Below are positions 20,569 through 30,192 of a stretch of DNA of 64,000 nt, piece by piece. Position 1 is the first letter of the stretch; each line of letters begins with the position of its first letter. The stretch comes from Thiomonas sp. (lineage in GTDB: Bacteria; Pseudomonadota; Gammaproteobacteria; Burkholderiales; Burkholderiaceae_C): assembly GCA_027311065.1 (NCBI GenBank), contig DAICZP010000113.1, positions 27,791 to 91,790 on the forward strand, read 5' to 3'. The position numbers and the translations under genes are program-made. The notes beneath the pieces are model-generated. The model did no database searches, had not been told where the DNA came from, and saw only the letters and a list, made by a program, of their open reading frames with translations.

Positions 20569-22400
20569 GCCTGCATCTCGGCGACCAGGGCCTCGATCTC
20601 GCCCAGCAGGCGCATCACCTCGGCTTCGTGGCTGCGCATCGAGGCGATCAGGTCCTTGGGCTCGGCGTGCTCAAGTCCGACCTTGGCGTGCGGGTTCTTG
20701 AGGTCCAGGTTGTAGATGGGCCAGTACAGCGCGTCGCCCTCGGTCTGGGCCGCCTTGGCGGCTTGTTCATGGCTCTGCTGTTCGGCCTTCAGTGTCCGCA
20801 GCCTGTCTTGCAGCGCGGCCCTGTCGCCGTTGGCCGATTGGACGGTCTGTTCGAGTTCACGGATGGGTTTGCCCAGCGCCATGGCGGCGGCGCGTTCACC
20901 TTCAGCACGCTGCCAGAGCGGAGTGGCGGCTTCGACCGCAGCGGCGCGCTTGGCGGCGAAGTCCACTTTCCATGCCGGCGGGCCTTCCTGGCGGTCGTTC
21001 CACCAGGCCAGCGCGTCCGCGAACTCGTCCCATTGCAGCGGCGCCGTCTTGCTGTATTTCTTGCGGCCCTCGGGCAGCGGCAATTCGAAATACCAGATGG
21101 TGTCGGTCGGGCCGCCGCGCTCGAAGAACAGCAGATTGGCCGGGATGTCGGTGTACGGAGCGAACACGCCCTGCGGCAGGCGGACGATGGTGTGCAGGCG
21201 AAACTCCTTGAGCATCTCCTCCTTGATGACCGCGCACACGCCGTCGCCGAACAGGGTGCCGTTGGGCACGACCACGGCGGCGCGGCCGCCACGCGCCGCC
21301 GGCTTGCCGCCGGGCACGGGGGCGCCGGCCACGCGCAGCTTGCGCATGATGTACTGGAGGAATAGCAGCGCGGTCTCGGCCGTCTGCATATTGGGCGGGA
21401 AATTGCCCCTGATGCCAACCTCCTCCTCGCCGCCGAACGGGGGATTGGTCAGGATCACGTCGACGCGCTCGCTGTGGCCGATTTCGCTGATCCGGCGGTC
21501 CAGCGTGTTGCCGTAGTCGATCCGGGGCGCTTCGAGTCCGTGCAGCAGCAGGTTCATCTGGGCGAGCATGAAGGGCAGGGGCTTGGCCTCCTGCCCGAAC
21601 AGGGTCTCACGTTGTAGCACGCGGCGCTGCTCTGGCGTGGACACCTGCGGGGCGATGTGGTCATAGGCCTCGACCAGGAAGCCGCCAGTGCCGCAGGCCG
21701 GATCGAGCACGATTTCCCCGAGACGCGGGTCGGTCGCCTGCACCATGAACCGCACCACCGGGCGCGGGGTGTAGAACTCGCCGGCATCTCCCGCCGCGTC
21801 TCGCATCTCCCGCAGCATGGACTCGTACAGATGCGACAGGGTGTGGATCTCCTCGCTGGACGAGAAGTGGATGCCGTTGATCTTGTTCACGATGTCCCGC
21901 AGCAGATAGCCGCTGACCATGCGGTTCTGCACGCCCCTGAACACGTTGGCGATGACTTCGCGCTGACTGCCTTTGGCGCCTTCCACGGCGAGCCCGCGCA
22001 GGTAGGCGAACAGGCCCTTGCCAGCGCTGCCGTCGGGGCGCACTGCGAACTCTTGCCCGATGAAGGCCAGCAACTCATCGCCGGTGACGCCATCCTCCCG
22101 CGCAGCCCAGTCGCGCCAGCGGTAGGGCGCTTCGATGATGGGTTGATAGCGCTTGCCGTCGAGTTCTGCCTCCTCCTCGTGGATCGCTTCGAGGTCGTCG
22201 AGGAACTTGAGGAACATGACCCATGTGAGCAGCGGCAGGCGGTCGACGTCGCCGTTGAGCCCCTTGTCCTTGCGCAGGATCTTGCGGGCGGTGCCGATCA
22301 GCGCCGAGAGGTTCTCGCGGGTGGTCAGCGGGGCACGGGGCTTGCGCGTGGCGCGGGGTTTCTTCTTAGCGGTGTCGAATGACGTGGAGGAGCGGGGCAT
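20565..22400 (-). CDS. hsdM: Type I restriction-modification system methyltransferase subunit M
   Basis: LDPACGTGGFLVEAYDHI, DVILTNPPFGG (NPPF motif); HsdM N-terminal LWGTARKIL-type region. Confidence 0.96.
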   Translation of the reverse strand: MPRSSTSFDTAKKKPRATRKPRAPLTTRENLSALIGTARKILRKDKGLNGDVDRLPLLTWVMFLKFLDDLEAIHEEEAELDGKRYQPIIEAPYRWRDWAAREDGVTGDELLAFIGQEFAVRPDGSAGKGLFAYLRGLAVEGAKGSQREVIANVFRGVQNRMVSGYLLRDIVNKINGIHFSSSEEIHTLSHLYESMLREMRDAAGDAGEFYTPRPVVRFMVQATDPRLGEIVLDPACGTGGFLVEAYDHIAPQVSTPEQRRVLQRETLFGQEAKPLPFMLAQMNLLLHGLEAPRIDYGNTLDRRISEIGHSERVDVILTNPPFGGEEEVGIRGNFPPNMQTAETALLFLQYIMRKLRVAGAPVPGGKPAARGGRAAVVVPNGTLFGDGVCAVIKEEMLKEFRLHTIVRLPQGVFAPYTDIPANLLFFERGGPTDTIWYFELPLPEGRKKYSKTAPLQWDEFADALAWWNDRQEGPPAWKVDFAAKRAAAVEAATPLWQRAEGERAAAMALGKPIRELEQTVQSANGDRAALQDRLRTLKAEQQSHEQAAKAAQTEGDALYWPIYNLDLKNPHAKVGLEHAEPKDLIASMRSHEAEVMRLLGEIEALVAEMQA

Positions 22401-22415
22401 CGGACTGGATTACGG

Positions 22416-24854
22416 TCATTGGTACAGCGCGCTTTGCAGCCGGGACACGGCGTCCTTCATGCCGCGCACGCCACCGAAGTGCCGGGCGGCGATTTCGGTC
22501 GGGCTGCCGAAGCGATCAAAGGGTTGCACCTTCATCAGTTCGGACAGGGCGCTGAATTGCAGGATCCCGCGCTCGATGTAACGGTCGAGCAGCAAGGTGA
22601 GGATTTCTCGGGCGGCTTCGCCGTATTGGGCAAACAGATCCTCGGAGCGGCGCCGAGCGGCTTCCGCCCGCTGGCGGCGGGTGAACAGAGGCGCGTTCCA
22701 CGCCAGGTGGCACAGCAAGTCGAAGGGGTCAGCGTCGGGCTGTTCGCTGCTGGACGCAAGTTCCTCGAAGCTGATGCCACGTTCGGTCAGTTCGCGCAGG
22801 ACCTCGCTGCGGGTGTCGGGGTCGGCCCAGGCCGATTGCAAGGACTCACGCGTCGGGTACAGGGTGCGCACAGCGCGGCCCGAGTACTCGGTGTACTTGA
22901 CCACCTGCAACTTCTTGCCGTCGGTGTCGAGGTCGTAGACCAGATGGCCGATGACTTCGACTTCGCCGCCGTCGATGTAGAACTTGCGCGGCTCGTCCGG
23001 CAGGTCGCCGAGGACCGTCCCTCCAGTCTCATCTGCACCGCCCGGCGTAGGATCAACGTTGTACTCGCCTTCGGGTTCGGCCACGCCGGTGCCCTCATTG
23101 TCCACTGCATCGACGACATCACCCGTGTCGTCGATGGTCACCTCTTCGATTCGTGCCGGATCGCCGTCGAATTCCGGATCAGCGAAGTGACGGGTGGCCG
23201 TCCCGGTGAAGTCGATGATGTTGAAGTATTCCTTGCCGTAGTCAACCTTCAGCCGGGTGCCCCGCCCGACGATCTGCTTGAACTCCGAGCGCGATCCGAC
23301 CACGCGCGCCAGCACCACGTTCTTGACCATCTCGGCATCCACACCCGTGGTCAGCAACTGGGACGTGGTGAGGATCACGGGCGTGGGCTTGTCCACGTCC
23401 TGGAAGTTCGCGAGATGGGTCAGGCCAAGCGCGCCTTCGTCAGCGGTGACGCGGCAGACGTAGTCCGGGTACTGCATCACGAGATCGCTGTTGAGGTTGA
23501 GCAGTTCCTGGCGCATCTCGGCGGCGTGCTCCTGGTCGACGCAGAACACCAGGGTCTTGGCGAAGCGGTCGGTGCCCTTGAGCAGGTCAGTCAGGTGCCG
23601 CGCCATGGCGCGCGTGCGCGAGCGCAGGGCGACGACGCGCTCGAAGTCCTTGGTCTGGTACTCGTCGTCTGGAACCTCGCGGCCATAGCGGTCGATCTCG
23701 TCCTTGCTCGGCCGCCACCCGGCAGCGTCGACCGTTGTGATGACGCGATGCACGCGGTAGGGAGCCAGGAAGCCGTCCTCGATACCTTGGCGCAGGCTGT
23801 AGGTGTAGACGGGGTTGCCGAAGTACTCGTAGCTGTCCCGTGACTCTTGGCGCAGCGGCGTCGCGGTCATGCCGAACTGCACTGCACTGGAAAAATAGTC
23901 CAGCACCGCGCGCCAGGCGCTCTCGTCGCGGCTGGAGCCCCGGTGACACTCGTCGATGATGATCAGGTCGAAGAAGTCCGGGCGGTACTGGCGGAACACG
24001 TCCTCGGTAGAGGTCGCGAGCGCCTGATAGATGCCGAAGTACATGTCCCGGCTCTGGCTCACGTCGCCGACGGCGATCTTGTGCCGGGCATCGCCGAAGG
24101 GCGCGAACATCTTGGCCATCGGGTCGTCAACCAGGATGTTCCGGTCGGCCAGGAACAGGATCTTCGGTCGGCGGTACTCGCCGGTGCGGTTCCAGCGGCT
24201 GTTCCACAGCTTCCAGCAGATCTGGAACGCGACGCAGGTCTTTCCGGTGCCGGTGGCGAGGGTGGCCAGGATGCGCTTCTGGCCCAGCAGGGCAGCCTCG
24301 ATCACACGGTGAATCGCGATGCTCTGGTAGTAGCGGGGGACCTTGCCGGAGACCAGGTTGAACGGCTCCAGAAGATGGTCGGTGGCGACCTGCGGAAGCT
24401 GGGTCGCGGCGGTCAGTCGGGTGAACAACTCATCCGGAGTCGCATAGCGTTCGACCTCGCGCTCGGTGCCGGTGGTGTAGTCGATCTCGATGATGCGGCG
24501 CCCGTTGGTCGCGTAGGCGAACTTGAGGCCGAGAATCTCTGCGTACTCGCGGGCCTGCTGCACCCCGGTTTCGGCCGGCAGTCCGACCTCCTTGGCCTCG
24601 ACCACGGCCAGGGGGAAGTCGCGGCGAAAGTAAAGCAGATAGTCGGCGCGCTTCTGCCTGCCCCGACGAACCTTGCCGCCAGCGACGATGATGCGCCCGT
24701 TGGTGAAGCTTCTCTGCTCGCCGATGGCGTGTGGCGCGGTCGACCATCCGGCAGCGAACAGGCGTGGCGTGACGAACTCCCGGCAGGTGTCGGCCTCCGT
24801 CATCACCCCTTCGCGCATCGTCGTCCCGGTCATCAGTGTCCTTGTTGAGTCCAT
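22416..24854 (-). CDS. hsdR: Type I restriction enzyme R subunit (start may be the internal Met at about 24803)
   Basis: MTEADTCREFVTPRLFAAGW...ADYLLYFRRDFPLAVVEAK (PDDEXK region), ATGTGKTCVAFQI Walker A, IIDECHRG DEAH-like box. Confidence 0.96.
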   Translation of the reverse strand: MDSTRTLMTGTTMREGVMTEADTCREFVTPRLFAAGWSTAPHAIGEQRSFTNGRIIVAGGKVRRGRQKRADYLLYFRRDFPLAVVEAKEVGLPAETGVQQAREYAEILGLKFAYATNGRRIIEIDYTTGTEREVERYATPDELFTRLTAATQLPQVATDHLLEPFNLVSGKVPRYYQSIAIHRVIEAALLGQKRILATLATGTGKTCVAFQICWKLWNSRWNRTGEYRRPKILFLADRNILVDDPMAKMFAPFGDARHKIAVGDVSQSRDMYFGIYQALATSTEDVFRQYRPDFFDLIIIDECHRGSSRDESAWRAVLDYFSSAVQFGMTATPLRQESRDSYEYFGNPVYTYSLRQGIEDGFLAPYRVHRVITTVDAAGWRPSKDEIDRYGREVPDDEYQTKDFERVVALRSRTRAMARHLTDLLKGTDRFAKTLVFCVDQEHAAEMRQELLNLNSDLVMQYPDYVCRVTADEGALGLTHLANFQDVDKPTPVILTTSQLLTTGVDAEMVKNVVLARVVGSRSEFKQIVGRGTRLKVDYGKEYFNIIDFTGTATRHFADPEFDGDPARIEEVTIDDTGDVVDAVDNEGTGVAEPEGEYNVDPTPGGADETGGTVLGDLPDEPRKFYIDGGEVEVIGHLVYDLDTDGKKLQVVKYTEYSGRAVRTLYPTRESLQSAWADPDTRSEVLRELTERGISFEELASSSEQPDADPFDLLCHLAWNAPLFTRRQRAEAARRRSEDLFAQYGEAAREILTLLLDRYIERGILQFSALSELMKVQPFDRFGSPTEIAARHFGGVRGMKDAVSRLQSALYQ

Positions 24855-25114
24855 TGCATGCCTGAGAACGGTCGCGGCGCGGTTGACTCAGATCTGAAGC
24901 TCCATGGCGATTCTCACACAGCGCGCTCCCCGCATGTCGCGCCATCGGCCCATGCCTGGCAAGCCATTGCGGACCGTCAGCTGGACACAGCGCATTCGCT
25001 GGCGGCAGGGCTCGGCGCCGGTGTGGTCAGGCAAATCTCAACCTATAATCAACCAAAATCTAGGAATAATCTGAAAAGTCTTTTTCGATCAATGGGTTGA
25101 GTCATTCGCAATTT

Positions 25115-25163
25115 CGGCCTGTCACGCCGGGGGTCGCGGTTTCGAGTCCCGTCCACTCCGCCA
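25115..25163 (+). repeat. attR-like partial tRNA-Asp 3' end
   Basis: 48/49 identity to 17049..17097; only the 3' portion of the tRNA is present. Confidence 0.9.
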
Positions 25164-25167
25164 GCAT

Positions 25168-25204
25168 ATAAACCCAAGTTATTGATTGACTTGGGTTTTT
25201 TCTT
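25168..25204 (+). terminator. Displaced tRNA-Asp terminator
   Basis: aacccaagt...acttgggttttttct hairpin with T-run. Confidence 0.8.
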
Positions 25205-25301
25205 GTGTGGCGCGCAAGGTCTTGCCCGCGGGTAAAACTTGCCCAGTCAAGCTCATGACTTTGTGTTCGAGCATACCGCTTGCGCGGTGTGCAGACCACC
25301 T

Positions 25302-26078
25302 TCAATGCAACGCATACCAAGCCCCGCGTCCCGCGCCGCGTTGGTTTAGGGCGCCGTGCTCAGTCAGATTGCGGTTCTGCTCGATCACGCTTTCCAAGGA
25401 GCTGTACGGGACGTAGGTGTAGCCAGCTTGCATCAGCAGCATGGTCGTGAGCACGCGACCGAGTCGACCGTTGCCATCCTGGCAGGGGTGGATCTCCAGG
25501 AACACCACCACGAAGATCGAGATGATCAGCAGGGGGTGGAGCACTCTCTTGTCGCGCTCCTGGGCAACCCGGCTCACCAGTTCAGCCATGCGTCGTGGCG
25601 TGTCAAACGGCATAGCTGTCTCGAAGACGATGCGGATCTGGTTGCCGTCCTCGTCAAACGCAGCCACGCTGTTTGTGTTGGTCTTGTACTGGCCCCGGTG
25701 GCGTTCGTCCTTCTCGCTGTGGCGCACCAGGATCTGGTGGAGCTGCTTGATGTGGTTTTCGTTGCAGGGGATGTCCTGCCAGGAGCTGAAGACGAGGTCC
25801 ATCAGCTCGGCGTAGCCGGCCACCTCCTGTTCGTCGCGCGTTTCGAACGACGTGTTCTCCAGGTTGGAAAGCAGCTTCTCCACCTCGCGGTCGGAGAGCT
25901 TGCTGCCTTCGATTCGAGTGGAGGATCCAATGCTTTCGATGGTGGCTACCCGCCTCAGGGCCGATAAACGGTCTGGGGTGAGGGTGCCGAGTGCCCGCCA
26001 GGCACCCTTGAATTCGTCGATCCTGGCGATCAGGGTCAGGACTTCGGGGGTGATCCGGAGGGTGGCTGTACGCAGCAT
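25302..26078 (-). pseudogene. Fic-family protein, apparently C-terminally truncated
   Basis: MLRTATLRITPEVLTLIARIDEFKGAWRAL...EIHPCQDGNGRLGRVLTTMLLMQAGYTYVPYSSLESVIEQNR, then non-homologous LTEHGALNQRGAGRGAWYALH. Confidence 0.75.
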
Positions 26079-26135
26079 CGAACCAATGCTGCACCCATTT
26101 ACGCCCATTCGGGGTTGGTTTGTGAGCTCGGTCCA

Positions 26136-26318
26136 GCTGTGAAGCGTCAAGACGTCGTTTCCTGACGAGGGAAGTCGAGACATGGGTGGCAGGCCGCCGA
26201 TGCCGCTATGTGGGCGGTGCCAGTTGTGGTGGTGCTGCCAGCTGGCCAGGGCCTGGGTTCGCTCGGCCGAGTTCCGGTCGGTCCACCCGTAGGCCCACTC
26301 GCGCAGCGCCGACGCTGA
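26136..26318 (-). pseudogene. IS481-family transposase C-terminal remnant
   Basis: SASALREWAYGWTDRNSAERTQALASWQHHHNWHRPHSGIGGLPPMSRLPSSGNDVLTLHS, the typical IS481 tail without its N-terminal half. Confidence 0.8.
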
Positions 26319-26373
26319 GCCCCTGTTCGCGTATGATTCTTTTATCAATAATCGTAAAAGTGTGTTGTTCGTC

Positions 26374-26601
26374 ATGCTGCATCGCCATCTCAACCATCAG
26401 CGCTTCACCCTCGCTGCCATCGACGACGTGATCTCACGCGGTCGGTGGCGCGAGTGGGCTGAGCTGCGCCGGGCTGTTTTGTCCGACCGCACTCTGCTGG
26501 ACAAGGTGGAGCGCGTTTGCCGTCCTTACGTCTCCGATCCCTACGCTCAACGCCATCACTTCTGGATGCACTATGCCGAAGAACACCGCGCCGCTGCCTG
26601 A
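26374..26601 (+). CDS. Small protein paired with the downstream nucleotidyltransferase (possible antitoxin/partner)
   Basis: MLHRHLNHQRFTLAAIDDVISRGRWREWAELRRAVLSDRTLLDKVERVCRPYVSDPYAQRHHFWMHYAEEHRAAA; overlaps the next ORF by 29 nt. Confidence 0.7.
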   Translation: MLHRHLNHQRFTLAAIDDVISRGRWREWAELRRAVLSDRTLLDKVERVCRPYVSDPYAQRHHFWMHYAEEHRAAA

Positions 26602-27298
26602 CTGGGAACTCGTCTTGTCCGCTGCCGCGCGGCTCCAGCGCATCCTGCCGGATGCCGTGCTGGTCGGAGGAACCGCCTCGGCAATCCATGCCGAGCATCG
26701 CTTCTTAAGGGGATCCGACCATGTACTGACCGATCTGCGCCATCGCTTCGATGAAGTGTTGGCCGAACTTGAGTCGGTCGCAGGCTGTAAAACGGCTCGC
26801 GTGCAGCGCCCCGTCCAAATCCTTGGCAGTCTCGACGGCATTGAAACCGGCGTGCGTCAGCTTATCCGCGACGAACCGCTGGAAACGGCAGTGGTGGACT
26901 ATCACGGTGCGCGAATCACCGTTCCGACCGAGGGTGAGATTCTGCGCATCAAGGGCGTGCTGATTCTCAAGCGTAACGCCACGCGAGACTATCTCGACTT
27001 CGTGGCCTTGGCCGATCACATGGGCGACGGGAGCGTTGCCCACGCGCTGAAATCTTTTGACCGGCTCTACCAGCAGGACAACGGCGAATCGCCACTACAG
27101 CAGTTGCAAGTCCAGCTTGCTAACGCGCTGCCCTACGACCTGGAAGAAACAGAACTCAGCGAATACAAGAACCTCGATCCTCGCTGGCATGACTGGCAGG
27201 CGGTTAAAGCCGCTTGCTCGCACCTTTCAACCGTCATCTTCGACCGTGTGTGCGAGATGGATGCGGATCGTTCTGACGACTCTGGGATGAAACCATGA
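26573..27298 (+). CDS. AbiEii/AbiGii-like nucleotidyltransferase family protein
   Basis: DAVLVGGTASAIHAEHRFLRGSDHVLTDL NTase signature, PTEGEILRIKGVLILKRNATRDYLDFVALADHM. Confidence 0.75.
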   Translation: MPKNTAPLPDWELVLSAAARLQRILPDAVLVGGTASAIHAEHRFLRGSDHVLTDLRHRFDEVLAELESVAGCKTARVQRPVQILGSLDGIETGVRQLIRDEPLETAVVDYHGARITVPTEGEILRIKGVLILKRNATRDYLDFVALADHMGDGSVAHALKSFDRLYQQDNGESPLQQLQVQLANALPYDLEETELSEYKNLDPRWHDWQAVKAACSHLSTVIFDRVCEMDADRSDDSGMKP

Positions 27299-27377
27299 AC
27301 GAGAGTACGCCAATGACCACATCCACTCACAAGACAAGCAAGCGGTACTTGAAGCCATCAAGGCGGAATAGCGCGTC

Positions 27378-28772
27378 ATGCCAGCGAACATCCTGAACCT
27401 CCCGCAGTACCGAGTGATTCGCGTGGAGGAAGCCGACCACGACTACCACGTCACCGCCGAGCCGGTGGACGTGGCATCAAGCTGCCCGCACTGCCAGTCC
27501 GGCCGGCTGACCTCGTGGGGCACCCGCGAGCAGGTGTTCAAGGACTTGCCCATGCACGGCAAGCGCGTAGGCATCTACATCGACACCAAGCGGCTGCGCT
27601 GCCAAGCCTGCGGCAAGACCTTCTCGCAGGCGCTGCCGGTGCTGGCCGAGAATCGGATGATGACCGACCGGCTGGTGAAGTGGATCGGGCAACAAGCCTT
27701 GAAGCACACCTTCACCTCGCTGGCCGACGAAACTGGCGTGGTCGAAGGGACGATTCGCAACATCTTCCGCGACTACATCAATGAGCTTGAGCAGACCGTC
27801 CGCTTCGAGACGCCGAAGTGGATGGGCATCGACGAAATCCACATCATCAACAAGCCGCGCTGCGTCGTCTCGAACATTCAAAGCAACACCATCGTGGACA
27901 TGCTCCACAACCGGAACAAGGACACGGTGGCGAAGTACCTGTTCAAGATGCCGAACCGGGACAAGGTGCAGTACGTGGCGATGGATATGTGGACTCCCTA
28001 CCGCGACGCGGTGGGCGCGGTATTGCCGGACGCAACAATCGTCATCGACAAGTTCCACGTCGTCCGCATGGCAAACGATGCGATGGAGAAGGCCCGCAAG
28101 GGCCTGCGAGGCGAATTGACGATCAAGCAGAAGCGCGGGTTGATGCACGACCGATTCGTGTTGCTCAAACGCGAGCGCGACCTGAACGATGAAGACCGGC
28201 TGAACCTTGATGGTTGGACGAAGAACTACCCAGCCTTGGGAGAGGCGTACCGGCTCAAGGAGGACTTCCACGGCATCTACGAGGCCGGGACGCCAGAGGA
28301 AGCTATGCGGCGCTACGAGGCGTGGTGCAGGGGCATCTCGACTGAGATCAGACCCTACTTCGCCGACGTGATTCTGGCCTTCACCAACTGGCAGCCCTTC
28401 ATCCTCAATTACTTCGAACATCCGGTGACGAACGCCTACACCGAGAGCCTGAACAGGCTCATCCGGGTGATGAACCGCATCGGGCGGGGCTACTCGTTCG
28501 ATGCGCTCCGCGCCAGGATTCTCCTCACAAATGGTATCCACGGCAACAAGCAGAAGCGACCACGGTTCGAGCGTCATGGCGAGCCGGTGCCGGTCGAGAT
28601 GGGTTATGGCCTGTCGGGCGATGCTATCGGGTACGGGTTGTCGGTGATGGAAAAGGTGCGTCCGATGCATGCGCCCGAAGCATATGACCCACACAAGCAT
28701 GAGAAACGAGACAAGAACTACGGGGCGGACATTTCAACACTCATCCACATGATCGGAGCGGGGGAGCTTTGA
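27378..28772 (+). mobile_element. ISL3-family transposase (IS ends not resolved)
   Basis: Zn-binding CPHCQSGRLTSWGTREQVFKDLPMHGKRVGIYIDTKRLRCQACGKTF, MGIDEIHIINKPRCVVSNI, VTNAYTESLNRLIRVMNRIGRGYSFDALRARIL. Confidence 0.92.
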
Positions 28773-28803
28773 TCCCACTCCAACCACCTTTTACGAATAC
28801 CCT

Positions 28804-29166
28804 TTAATTGTTCGGACGTCGAAGAGAGAGTGATACGCCAACTCCTGTGCACTCTTGATAGACACTCGACTTTTCGACTCTGACATCGACACTTTGAACC
28901 TTCTCGGAAAGAAGGCACAAGTCAGCAACGCGCTTGGCGAAAAATTCCTGCGTCAAATAGGTGTCCAAAAACAGCAGCTTGAGGCCTTCATAGATTGCAT
29001 CGTAATCAAAATAGCATGCAATATCATCTTCCCAGGATGTCGGGAAACCAACTTCCATCGATATGCTGACTTTGTAGGGTTGCTTTTGTTTTTTTTCAAA
29101 ATCATGAATGCCGATCTGAAGTTGGCTCGTGAATTCGTTAATAAAAATTCGATAACATTCGCTCAC
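28804..29166 (-). CDS. Dihydroneopterin aldolase/epimerase family protein (FolB/FolX-like)
   Basis: FINEFTSQLQIGIHDFEKKQKQPYKVSISMEVGF...VQSVDVRVEKSSVYQECTGVGVSLSLRR. Confidence 0.8.
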   Translation of the reverse strand: MSECYRIFINEFTSQLQIGIHDFEKKQKQPYKVSISMEVGFPTSWEDDIACYFDYDAIYEGLKLLFLDTYLTQEFFAKRVADLCLLSEKVQSVDVRVEKSSVYQECTGVGVSLSLRRPNN

Positions 29167-29933
29167 TTTTTGGATCCTTCCTGGAGATATGCAACGTCGC
29201 GTTTGAGGTTCATCATGCTTTGCCCGCCATCAACAGGGATGATGAAGCCGCTCTGCAACGACCCGCTGACACAAAAATTGACCGCGGAAATGACGTCGCC
29301 GATGTTCACGGGTTCTTGCGTAAGATTGATGCTTGACAACTCCGAGACGCGTCCGGTGGTCAGCGGCCCGCTTTCCAAAAACATGGATGGAGCAACACCA
29401 TAAATTTTGGCAATCCCTTCAAAAGCAAGCGCATAAATTTTAGTTGCTGCCCCCAGGGCTGATTTTGAGAGAGAGTATGAAAGATAGTCCATGTTTGGTG
29501 AAATGACGCGGCTATCAAGCATGTTGACAACTGTCTTGTCATTCGGCTTTCCATTGCTCAAAAAGGCCTCCATCAGCAACAGCGGTGCCTGCAAGTTCAC
29601 GGAAAATGCGCTTCTCAAAGTCTCGGGATTCAGAGATCCAGGCTTGTCGTATTCAAACCGGGATGCATTGTTTATTAATATATCAATTTCCCGATTCTCA
29701 GGTGTGCCGCGACGAAAGAATTCAGTCGCCGTATTCAGGTCGGTTACCTCCCCCAAATTGTAAGAGAATGTCATCAGGTTGTCGCGGTACCTGGACGCGC
29801 CACCAGACAGATTCTTGAAATCGAAGGGTGTTGTGTGGTGATGGCTGATGACGAAAAAGCCCTGCTCCAAAAATGACGATGTCAAAGCAAGGCCGAGTCG
29901 CTTTGCGCCACCAGTCACAAGAATGGTTTTCAT
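29163..29933 (-). CDS. Short-chain dehydrogenase/reductase, FolM/pteridine-reductase-like
   Basis: MKTILVTGGAKRLGLALTSSFLEQGFFVISHHH; NNASRFEYD; YSLSKSALGAATKIYA; 4-nt overlap with the FolB-like gene. Confidence 0.8.
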   Translation of the reverse strand: MKTILVTGGAKRLGLALTSSFLEQGFFVISHHHTTPFDFKNLSGGASRYRDNLMTFSYNLGEVTDLNTATEFFRRGTPENREIDILINNASRFEYDKPGSLNPETLRSAFSVNLQAPLLLMEAFLSNGKPNDKTVVNMLDSRVISPNMDYLSYSLSKSALGAATKIYALAFEGIAKIYGVAPSMFLESGPLTTGRVSELSSINLTQEPVNIGDVISAVNFCVSGSLQSGFIIPVDGGQSMMNLKRDVAYLQEGSKK

Positions 29934-30192
29934 TTGTGCGCTTTCATGCTTCAGGAGATTGCCAGGAGAGGGTGCGTGTGCATCGCGGGGAATCTTCGCT
30001 GCTTGCCGAATTTTTTGCACCGTCATGGACGTTGACGACGCGTTCTTCTGGACGACGTCACCAAGACCAACAGTGGTCGAATGACGCTTTGTTGATTGGA
30101 TTCCAGCGGTTTTCCTTTTGAGTCACGTGCCTGCATCGCAGGTTTGGCAATCATCAAAATCCGCAGGCATCGTCACGGATGGTAAGGCTTTA

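Larger units (their letters stand above)
17098..25163. mobile_element. tRNA-Asp genomic island carrying a Type I R-M locus; no integrase recognised
   Basis: Bounded by the 49-bp tRNA 3'-end direct repeat. Hairpin terminator aacccaagt-tattgattg-acttgggtttttt follows the distal repeat, as expected for the displaced tRNA terminator. Confidence 0.85.

Noticed and set aside
19564-20715. 383-aa plus-strand ORF
   Set aside because: Antisense to the DUF1016 gene.
25115-25163. Second tRNA-Asp gene
   Set aside because: Only the 3' part of the tRNA is present; it is an att-type repeat, not a functional tRNA.
27280-27377. Terminal inverted repeat of the ISL3 element
   Set aside because: I looked for matching ends around 27280-27377 and 28773-28810 and could not align a convincing inverted repeat by eye.
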